From Aurantiochytrium sp. KH105 (lineage: Eukaryota > Sar > Bigyra > Thraustochytrida > Thraustochytriidae), in NCBI GenBank assembly GCA_003116975.1, contig BGKB01000015.1:434001-498000 (forward strand): a stretch of 64,000 nucleotides of DNA. The letters are read 5' to 3'. The notes under the pieces were generated by a model, which worked only from the letters and a program-made list of their open reading frames with translations, made no database searches and was not told where the DNA came from. Shown here one piece after another: positions 57,286-64,000 of the stretch. The translations under genes were made by a program, and so were the position numbers. How positions within the stretch are numbered: the first letter of the stretch is position 1; every line of letters starts with the position of its first letter.

Positions 57286-58456
57286 ATGGCGCGCCGCCCC
57301 GCCCGCTGCTGTACGTGCGCGAGGGAGCAGAGGCCGCGGCGCCGCTGCGCGTGCGCGCGCGCGCAGCCGGCGCGCGGAGAGAAATGGGGGAGATGGATGG
57401 GCGGGCATCCGGGGGAGGGAGGGATAACGCGCGACGAGGCCGACGAGCTGCCTGCCTGCCTGCCTGCGTGCGTGCGCGCGTATGTGCGGAGACGCGCGGC
57501 GGCTCGTGTGGCTGTCGTTCGTGCTGCGTCGTGCCAGCCACGGTCGACGCGGCGAGGCGAAAGGCCCGTCGGGAGCGAGGAAGGGGGGGAGAGTGGTGCA
57601 TATTTTGTGGTGACGAGGCGCGCTTCGTTCGCATTGTGTGCACAGCCCACCAACGCTCGAGAAGGCGCAAAGGAGAGAAGAAGAGAGGGACAGCTTGACT
57701 GACGAGAGAGAGCTTATCTTCGCGAAATGATGAATACACAGACCGCTACTGCAAGAACAAGCCGTACATCAAGTCGCGGTACCTTCGCGGTGTGCCCGAG
57801 CCCAAGCTCAAGATCTACGGTAAGTGACAGGGACGAGGACATGTCCTATTCCACCTTCATTGAAAAGTCCTCGCAGAAATACTGACATCGGCGATCCATT
57901 CACTCTTATGCGAAATCCAGATGTCGGCGCCAAGAAGGCTGGTGTTGACGTTTTCCCGGCCGTGTGCCACATGTTCTCGGACGAGCGCGAGCAGATCTCC
58001 TCGGAGGCTCTCGAGGCTGCCCGTATTGCCTGCAACAAGTACCTTGTGAAGAACGCCGGCAAGGACGCCTTCCACATGCGCATCCGTGCCCACCCGTTCC
58101 ACGTGCTTCGTATCAACAAGATGCTTTCGTGCGCCGGTGCTGATCGTCTCCAGACCGGTATGCGCCACGCCTACGGCAAGCCCGCTGGTGTCGTCGCCCG
58201 CGTCAAGATCGGCCAGATTCTCATTAGCGTGCGCACCAAGAAGCAGACTCTCCCCGTCGCCATGGAGGCGCTCCGCCGCTCCAAGATGAAGTTCCCCGGC
58301 CGCCAGAAGATTGTGGCCTCCAAGAAGTGGGGCTTCACCAAGTATGATACCGCCGAGTACGTCCGCATGCGCAAGGAGGGCTTCCTCATTCCCGATGGCA
58401 ACCAGGCCAAGTACGTGCCCAGACACGGTCCCCTGAAGGTCCCCGGCGAGAACTAA
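57286..58456 (+). CDS. RPL10: Cytosolic ribosomal protein uL16 (RPL10), three exons
   Basis: Exons 57286-57310, 57742-57819 and 57921-58456 join to 639 bases, 212 residues plus stop, matching the family length. Exon 1 is only 25 bases (MARRPARC plus one base). Exon 2 supplies [21 protein letters not shown] and exon 3 restarts in [10 protein letters not shown]. Further anchors are [57 protein letters not shown] and [10 protein letters not shown]. The protein sits near the peptidyl-transferase centre and is the last to join the 60S subunit. Codon bias in exon 3 is extreme, in line with high expression. Introns follow GT-AG rules and restore the conserved order, so the model is secure. Confidence 0.95.
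57311..57741 (+). other. RPL10 intron 1, 431 bases
   Basis: Donor GTACGT after the eight-codon first exon and acceptor ACACAG. It is the longest intron found here. GC-rich with CGCG runs. First introns of ribosomal protein genes often hold regulatory elements, but none is identified here. Confidence 0.9.
57820..57920 (+). other. RPL10 intron 2, 101 bases
   Basis: Donor GTAAGT and acceptor ATCCAG. Splices TAC G|AT, giving tyrosine then aspartate as in the family. Confidence 0.92.
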
Positions 58457-58793
58457 GCAGATAGTTGATCCTTCACCAACATCGTATTGATTGATTTTTT
58501 GCTCATTTCTCATTTTCTTTTTTCTCTCTTGACAACTTCTTTTACAAAGCCATTCTCGCGAAGATCTCCTTGTTCTGGTGCCAAGCAGATACACTTTCTT
58601 TCTTTGGGAATTCTAAGGCGTCATTCTCTCAAATGCATGCTCTGTTTCCAGTCGACTTCCTCGTGTGCAAATGCAATGTGAATAGGTGTAGCCGCCTCTG
58701 TCTGTCTCGGTTGGATGCAAGCACACAAGCAAAAATACTAAATTAGATTTGTAATTGACCTCCCTCATTCCAGGAGCGAGACTTCGGCAAGTT

Positions 58794-58824
<31 letters not shown>

Positions 58825-59097
58825 GGGGGGGTTCGGGAGCTACTTTCGCTCGTCTAGTGCCTATTACTTGCCCAGATCTCTTGCCCAGATCTCGATGAAA
58901 AATCTTCACTGCACTGCAACACCAAACCGGAAGCGCATCTCCTGCGACTTTTCCTTCTGTAGAGGAAAAGGCGATTTTACTGAAGAGAAAGTATCGCTCA
59001 TTCGGAATTCCTCCCAGAGATTACCACCCCAACTGTGAAGTGGACGGTTCGCAAATTCTCGCAAAAATTTCTACCAGTAAATACACAGCTACACACG
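58457..59097. other. Convergent intergenic region with T12-G28 tract
   Basis: It lies between RPL10 (plus) and the coiled-coil gene (minus). The notable element is the homopolymer at 58792-58831, listed separately. A duplicated TTGCCCAGATCTC stretch lies near 58868-58893. No gene. Confidence 0.6.
58792..58831. repeat. Poly(T)12 followed by poly(G)28
   Basis: Twelve T residues run directly into 28 consecutive G residues (58804-58831). A pure G run this long can form G-quadruplexes and is prone to slippage, so the exact length may vary or reflect assembly error. Confidence 0.9.
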
Positions 59098-61044
59098 TTA
59101 TCCCATCGAATGTTGCAGCGAGGCAATCTCGCGGTGGAGCGAGTCCAGATTCTCTCGAAGAGTACTCGCCAGCTCACGGTCTGAAGCGTCCCCAACGCCA
59201 GTAGATCCAAGGCCAAAGGCTGCCGAGGTGCCAGCTGTGTCGGGCGTAAACGCACTGCGCTCGCCAAAGAGGTCGCGAGCCTCGGTAACTTCCTCACCCT
59301 CCTCCCACCAGCGTCGCTCGAGACTTTGGCCCTGCGTGCCGGACCTTTTCAATTCTAGATTTGGCGTACGAGGCGCACTCACAGGTCGCTCAACCTTCCA
59401 CAGATCGTCTGGCACATCCTCCATGCCAAGATTATCCTGCGCGACAAGATTGCCCACGAGACCAAGATTGTCCTGTGTAAAAGAAAGACCGGCTTCTTGA
59501 AGCTCCTTTCTTTCTCCTCCCTCTTCTTCTCCAAATGTCTGTGCAGCGCGACGCCATCCGGTCATGCCTGAACGCGCCGAAGACACCGAGGCACCACCGT
59601 CGTCGGCGCCAGAATAAAGCCCGCGTTCCCTTTGCAGGCCATCCAAAAACTGCCGACGGCGATCGGCGCGCACCTCCATCTCGCGCAATTGCGCCCGAAG
59701 TCGCGAATTCTCCTGCTCGAGCTTAGTCGCTTTAGTTTCCGACTTTTGTCGTCGCAACTGTTCATGATCACGCTGCCGAGACATCTCACCAATGTACCCT
59801 TGCTGACTCGACACTTGCTCGTCAAGACTAGCAAGATGCTCGGTTTGCTGCTGCACCTTTTCCTGGAGTGCATGAGCTTGTGCCTTGGCACGTACAATAG
59901 CTAGTCGGTACTTTGGAACCAGCGCGGAAGCTGAAGATCGCACTTGCATCGCTTCCATCTCAAGTTGCATAGCCTCAAGTTTCCCAGCCAGCTGTCCATT
60001 TCGACGCTCGAGGTCCTGGCACAGCTTGCAAAGGTCGCGGACAAGTTTGTCGCGCTCGCCGCCAGTGCCATGGCCTCCAGACCACAAGGTCCCATCCTTG
60101 GCAGCTAAAAGCAAGGCCGCCTGAGAAGCTTTTGTTTTAACTTTGCTGATACGCCCTCGTGGTCGTCGAGACGTCGCGGCTTTGCCCTCCTCCTGGGGCA
60201 GCGTGTCAGCGTCAAGGAGTAAACTGTCCATGAGTAGAGCACGATCGATGTCGTCTGCGGCGTCGCCACTGTCTTCCGACCCACTATCACTGCCACCATC
60301 ACTATCTCCGCGCGTCTTTGTCTCATCTCCGATCACTAAAAGCTTGGCTTCTGCATGTTTCTGCCCAGGGAGGATGGCGGCACGACCGAGTTTGTTAGAG
60401 GCGTCGCAAATTTTGGCCATGAGACGCTTGGCGGTATGTGAGTTTACAGCATGAAACCCTCGCGCGCCGAGATGTCGACGAAGGTCAAGCACTGTGCTTT
60501 GTATTGCTCGCGTTGCCTCCAAGAGACGCTCACCACGCTCTAATGCGGCTTGTTCGGTGGCCTCCAGAGAACTTGCAAACCGCTCGAGACGCGCATTCGC
60601 GCGGTACTTGGCGTCACGCAAGGCCTCTGCCTTCCGCTGGATCTCCTTGTTGAGACATTGGATCTTGTACTCAGCCTCGCGGAGCTTTTCCTTTGCCTCG
60701 GCAGCGTCGGCATGCCGAGTTTGTTCCTGGGATGCCAAGGTGCCTAATTTTTCCTTGAATGCTGCATCCTCGTCAAATTTGTTGTCCAGGTCCACCTTAA
60801 GCTTAGCGGCCTGACGTACGGCAGCAACGGCTCGCGCCTGTGCATGTTTGAGCGCGCGTTCGAGCCCCTCGCATCGCTGGCATGCATCGTCCCGGTCCTC
60901 CTGCAGCATGTTCATCGCGCGGCCCGAGATCCTCCTGTCTTGCACACTGCCTGCGCTCTCAAAGTTGTCAAGGCGCGCAGTAACTCCACGGCGGGGATCT
61001 GCGTGCTCGTCTTCCCACCGCGGCGTGTCTCCTTCGAGCGACAT
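59098..61044 (-). CDS. Coiled-coil protein, function unknown
   Basis: This encodes 648 residues from the ATG at 61044 (MSLEGDTPRWEDEHADPRR). The frame is open almost 100 codons upstream but in basic, leader-like sequence. Two coiled-coil blocks are clear, about residues 50-240 and 360-530, with Ala/Leu/Gln/Glu heptads. Between them is an acidic Ser/Asp linker (about 265-300). The C terminus (530-648) is Gly/Ser/Trp-containing and disordered, with a duplicated QDNLGL/QDNLGM motif. The composition suits a cytoskeletal, centrosomal or basal-body scaffold, but no family signature is recognised and no function is claimed. Confidence 0.65.
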   Translation of the reverse strand: MSLEGDTPRWEDEHADPRRGVTARLDNFESAGSVQDRRISGRAMNMLQEDRDDACQRCEGLERALKHAQARAVAAVRQAAKLKVDLDNKFDEDAAFKEKLGTLASQEQTRHADAAEAKEKLREAEYKIQCLNKEIQRKAEALRDAKYRANARLERFASSLEATEQAALERGERLLEATRAIQSTVLDLRRHLGARGFHAVNSHTAKRLMAKICDASNKLGRAAILPGQKHAEAKLLVIGDETKTRGDSDGGSDSGSEDSGDAADDIDRALLMDSLLLDADTLPQEEGKAATSRRPRGRISKVKTKASQAALLLAAKDGTLWSGGHGTGGERDKLVRDLCKLCQDLERRNGQLAGKLEAMQLEMEAMQVRSSASALVPKYRLAIVRAKAQAHALQEKVQQQTEHLASLDEQVSSQQGYIGEMSRQRDHEQLRRQKSETKATKLEQENSRLRAQLREMEVRADRRRQFLDGLQRERGLYSGADDGGASVSSARSGMTGWRRAAQTFGEEEGGERKELQEAGLSFTQDNLGLVGNLVAQDNLGMEDVPDDLWKVERPVSAPRTPNLELKRSGTQGQSLERRWWEEGEEVTEARDLFGERSAFTPDTAGTSAAFGLGSTGVGDASDRELASTLRENLDSLHREIASLQHSMG

Positions 61045-61985
61045 GATTCGTCTTGAGCTCGCTTGGGGGGCTCGCTCGCGCAGCAGGATCGCCCTGCAAA
61101 CCGTCACGACCTTTGTCGACCGGCCGGCCGGCCGATGCTGTCGAGGCCAGAGGTCTCGGGCCGGCCGTTGTAAACCAAAAAGAGCAGCGTCGCGGGCCCG
61201 TAGAGCGGTTCGAGGACCGCGACCTTTCAACGAGATCTCCTCTCCCCTTTCCCCTCGCGCGCGCCCCGTACGCTGCCCGCGCGCCTGAGCCGACTCTGCG
61301 CTCTGCGTGCTCAGGGCCAGGCCCTTTTTTCCCGCCACAAAATGGGTTGCGCACGGATCCGTTACATCCTCGCACGAAGTTGAACTTCACCTGGCGGCGG
61401 CGTCGCCGCAAGATGGGCCTTGCTTTCCTTTGCTCCTTTTACCGGGGCGAGGGCAGGTATTTATTTGTCCAGCAAGCTATAGAGCCCACGCGTCCGGGCC
61501 AGGTCCGGCTTGGTGGGTTGGGTTACGCTTTCGCAGCAAACACAACAACAACGTCCGTCCGGCCCACGAGTCTTGGAAATCTTCCATCTTCGCTCGCCGA
61601 GATGGATGCAGCGCAAGGACGGCGCAGGTGATCCCAAAGGACAGACTACATCCAATCAGAATTCTTCAAGGTGATGTTTCCACTTCTTGGCTGTCCTGGG
61701 AAGCTGTACCGGGCAAATTGACTCAGGTGTGGAAAAAATATGTTCACAACCTCAACTTTCGTCGTCCGTCGAAATAAGTTGTTACCGGATCACTCAGCCA
61801 GCCAGACTGTTATCCAGCAGCAGAAAAGGACAAGAGCGCGCAGCAGCAGCGTTGCAAACCCCCAAAAAGCGCTGCGCGCTCGCGCGGTCAGCTGGCTGGC
61901 GGCGCAAGGCGCCGGCGCAAGGCCGACGACTCCCCTGAAATGAGCTCCAAAGTAGTGCAAGTCAAGAAAACAAGGCCTTTGAACA
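61045..61985. promoter_or_regulatory. Divergent promoter, coiled-coil / EF-hand genes
   Basis: A GGCCGGCCGGCC palindrome-like run lies near 61121-61132 and AACAACAAC near 61543. No gene or clear promoter motif. Confidence 0.45.
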
Positions 61986-63236
61986 ATGGGCACGGCGGCG
62001 TCGCGGGGGCGACTTCCGCCCGAAGCACTCGAGCACATGGCACTCTTCCGCACAATTGGTCTTAATGAAAGACATGTGGAAAAGTTGTACAGAGGATTCT
62101 CGAAGATCGACAAGGATGGAAGCGGGGAGCTCAGCTTGTTTGAGTTGCTTGATCATCTCAAGGTCAGCAAAACACCCTTCACAAAACGCGTCTTTAGCAT
62201 CTTTGACGAAGACGGTTCCGGATCTATTGATTTCCGTGAGTTCGTCCTGAGCACATGGAACTACGCCACGCTCACCAAGAGCACCCTTATTATCTTTGCC
62301 TTTGATCTCTACGATGGCGACGAAAGCGGCAGCATGGAGCTCGAGGAGATTATGGACATGTGCAAGGACGTTTATGGCGCAGACTTTGAGAAATCAAGAC
62401 TTGCGGCGCAGATTATTGAAAAAATTCACAAACTCAATGATCCGACACGTGGATCAGGCATCATTACACTCGAAAAGTTCGCAGTCTTTTGCGAGCATCA
62501 CCCTGGCCTCCTTTACCCTGCTTTCACCTTTCAGCAGGCCCTGCAAAAGGCTATTATTGGAGTCACCTTTTGGGCCAAACTCTCCAAAGAGCGACTCGTT
62601 ATGCCCAACGGCGTTCAGGTGAGCATCAAGGATATACTAACTGCCCACATCGACAAGAACAAATTCAAAGAGCTTTGTGTGCATAACGATCCCGAAAGCG
62701 ACATGTTGCTTCCGGAGAAGATGCAGCGCGAGGCACGCAAAACCTTGCTGCAGCGTTCGGACACCGCCAATTTCAAGGAAATCTATGACGCAACAGGCAC
62801 CGTCGCGCGTCGACGCTCCACCCAAGTGTCCCTTCACAATGCCGCGAACAAGATAAAAGCGACGCGCGCATTAACGAGCTCTAGCAGCGCCTCCAGACGA
62901 CGTACAGAGCCAACAATAAACAATCAGAAGCGCCTCTCCAAACTTCCAGCGCCAGGAGCGCGTCCAACCGGCCCCAGCGGCCGTGTTGCTCGGAACAACA
63001 GCGCGCAAAGCCTGAGGTCTCGACCCGGAATGAGCAGTCGCTCCGCTTCTGCAATGTCAATTTCTACCAAAAACTCGCGAACAAGCCATCAACAGCAACC
63101 GCAGCATCGCGCAAGTGCTGCTGCTGCTGCTGCTGCTGGGGTCACTGCGTCACACTCGCGCAAAAAATCGGCCGTGAGTAAGCTTCGAATAGAACCTACC
63201 ACAGGACCAGAGATACGCGCTCGGCCCGTTCTCTAA
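61986..63236 (+). CDS. N-myristoylated EF-hand calcium sensor with disordered tail
   Basis: This encodes 416 residues. MGTAAS at the N terminus is a good N-myristoylation signal. Three canonical 12-residue EF-hand loops follow: DKDGSGELSLFE (42-53), DEDGSGSIDFRE (74-85) and DGDESGSMELEE (110-121). A helical region to about 230 could hold a fourth, degenerate hand (ITLEKF near 165). Residues 230-416 are basic and Ser/Arg/Ala-rich with a poly-Ala run. The N-terminal half resembles calcineurin B and recoverin-type sensors, so a calcium-regulated membrane switch is likely. The partner is unknown. Confidence 0.75.
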   Translation: MGTAASRGRLPPEALEHMALFRTIGLNERHVEKLYRGFSKIDKDGSGELSLFELLDHLKVSKTPFTKRVFSIFDEDGSGSIDFREFVLSTWNYATLTKSTLIIFAFDLYDGDESGSMELEEIMDMCKDVYGADFEKSRLAAQIIEKIHKLNDPTRGSGIITLEKFAVFCEHHPGLLYPAFTFQQALQKAIIGVTFWAKLSKERLVMPNGVQVSIKDILTAHIDKNKFKELCVHNDPESDMLLPEKMQREARKTLLQRSDTANFKEIYDATGTVARRRSTQVSLHNAANKIKATRALTSSSSASRRRTEPTINNQKRLSKLPAPGARPTGPSGRVARNNSAQSLRSRPGMSSRSASAMSISTKNSRTSHQQQPQHRASAAAAAAAGVTASHSRKKSAVSKLRIEPTTGPEIRARPVL

Positions 63237-63509
63237 CCGCCCTCCCCCCCCCCAAAAAAAAGTTTACATTTGTAAATTTGACTCCTTCCAATGAAAGTGA
63301 CAAGGAAAAAACAAATCCTTATCCTTGTTAGTCTGCCAAATAGCATCTCAGGTGTCGATACGATAATAACTTGCTCTTAATCAATTCCGAGCTGTGAGTC
63401 GATACGATAATAACTTGCTCTTGATCAATTCCGAGCTGTGAGTCTCCTCTCCAAAAGCGACCCTTGGCTTCTGATCAGCCCAAAACGCGCGTTCCAAAGT
63501 TTCCCGCTT
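63237..63509. other. Convergent 3' region with 44-bp duplication
   Basis: Contains a C8-A7 homopolymer (63244-63262) and the 44-base tandem duplication. No gene. Confidence 0.5.
63354..63443. repeat. 44-bp tandem duplication
   Basis: The block starting gtcgatacgataataac occurs at 63354 and again at 63398 with one base change (ttaatc versus ttgatc). It lies 70 bases beyond the UFD2/UBE4 stop codon, in its probable 3' UTR. Confidence 0.9.
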
Positions 63510-64000
63510 TTAGGCATCACCCTTGGATCCATTGGCATTGCCGCGCCTCCACGCCTCGATCCTGGCCTTGAGCTCTGGCTGCGGCTTCAGCATATCCTGC
63601 GAGAGCGGCATTCGGTTAAATGGATCTTTCGGGTCGTTGAGAAGATGTTGCTCAATGACAGAGCGGTCCACAATTGCATTCGATGTGGGAAGAAGGACTG
63701 GATCTTCCATGACTTCCTGCATGATCGGATCAAGAAACTCTTCGGGCGCCTCGCCCAGGTCTGCCTCTGCATCCGCAATCCGCTTGGCTTCTGCTTGCGC
63801 AGACTTGTTCATGGCGTCAAAGGAATCGAGCACGTCCTGCGGAAGCGACCCAAACTTCTGCACAGTGCGAGAGGCTTTCTCGAAGGCATCATAATCATAA
63901 TATGCGCAGGTTGCCATTGCCGTTGTGAACGAGTCGCCGCCTCCCAGGTAAAAGCGTGCAATGGTCTGATAAACGCTCGACAAAAGGTCCTTGGGGTGAA
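63510..64000 (-). CDS. UFD2: UFD2/UBE4-type U-box E4 ubiquitin ligase, C-terminal part
   Basis: Only the C-terminal 163 residues lie in the window; the frame runs off the right edge (HPKDLLSSVYQTIARFYL). The U-box is complete: EEFLDPIMQEVMEDPVLLPTS, VDRSVIEQHLLNDPKDPFNRMPLSQDML, and the final helix PELKARIEAW. The DPFNRMPL and DPIM signatures are specific to UFD2/UBE4. The protein extends ubiquitin chains together with Cdc48/p97 and acts in protein quality control. Codon use is ordinary. The stop is at 63510. Confidence 0.95.
   Translation of the reverse strand, partial: HPKDLLSSVYQTIARFYLGGGDSFTTAMATCAYYDYDAFEKASRTVQKFGSLPQDVLDSFDAMNKSAQAEAKRIADAEADLGEAPEEFLDPIMQEVMEDPVLLPTSNAIVDRSVIEQHLLNDPKDPFNRMPLSQDMLKPQPELKARIEAWRRGNANGSKGDA

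Noticed and set aside
57824..57920. RPL10 starting at an ATG at 57824
   Set aside because: This start lies in intron 2 and would omit the conserved N terminus [12 protein letters not shown], which is present in two upstream exons with good splice sites.
57857..58594. 245-codon minus frame opposite RPL10
   Set aside because: It is in codon register with RPL10 exon 3 and arises from its extreme codon bias.
1..64000. CRISPR arrays, insertion sequences, prophage or rRNA/tRNA genes
   Set aside because: I looked for spaced identical repeats with unique spacers, transposase motifs, rRNA core sequences and tRNA cloverleaf signals and saw none that I could support by eye. Running tRNAscan-SE and Rfam would be decisive.

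Overview
This window looks like nuclear DNA of a gene-dense, intron-poor, GC-rich protist. Eukaryotic markers include cytosolic ribosomal protein uL16 (RPL10) with two GT-AG introns, the U5 snRNP GTPase EFTUD2/Snu114, elongin C, mitochondrial chaperonin 10, mitochondrial ribosomal protein mL43, a MyTH4-FERM myosin, a UFD2/UBE4 U-box ligase and the tubulin polyglutamylase subunit TPGS2. A stramenopile of the thraustochytrid/labyrinthulid type is my best guess. It rests on overall style (compact genes, few short introns, low-complexity promoters, Ser/Asp/Glu-rich tails, MyTH4-FERM myosin) and is inference, not proof. The standard nuclear code fits every gene.

Layout. 1-11 kb: an open-ended charged protein, a membrane-anchored GT41-like glycosyltransferase, an IQ/RING-rich RBR-like protein, a two-helix His-rich membrane protein and a RhoGAP. 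11-16 kb: a 1570-residue protein with the signatures of both halves of the GmrSD modification-dependent restriction family (DUF262 and DUF1524/HNH). 18-25 kb: CPN10, a CaMKK-like kinase, a small membrane protein, a family-16 methyltransferase and elongin C. 25-31 kb: the myosin. 31-33.5 kb has no convincing gene. 33.5-41 kb: a CUE-domain protein, a GRAB-type golgin and an acidic protein with a PP1-docking motif. 42-47 kb: mL43, TPGS2 and NADP-type glutamate dehydrogenase. 49-56 kb: EFTUD2 and a WD40-ROC-COR-TIR protein. 57-64 kb: RPL10, a coiled-coil protein, an EF-hand protein and the 3' end of UFD2/UBE4.

There are no operons. Genes sit on both strands, often as divergent pairs sharing a 0.5-2 kb promoter or convergent pairs with short 3' gaps. 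The intergenic DNA is rich in microsatellites and short tandem repeats. Most genes are housekeeping. The two most unusual are the GmrSD-like protein, because that family is known mainly as bacterial anti-phage nucleases, and the WD40-ROC-COR-TIR protein, whose architecture suggests an innate-immune or cell-death switch. They lie about 36 kb apart and nothing here links them functionally.

Assignments come from reading translated sequence and recalled family motifs. No database search was run. Start codons were chosen as the first ATG giving a sensible N terminus, so a few proteins may differ at that end.
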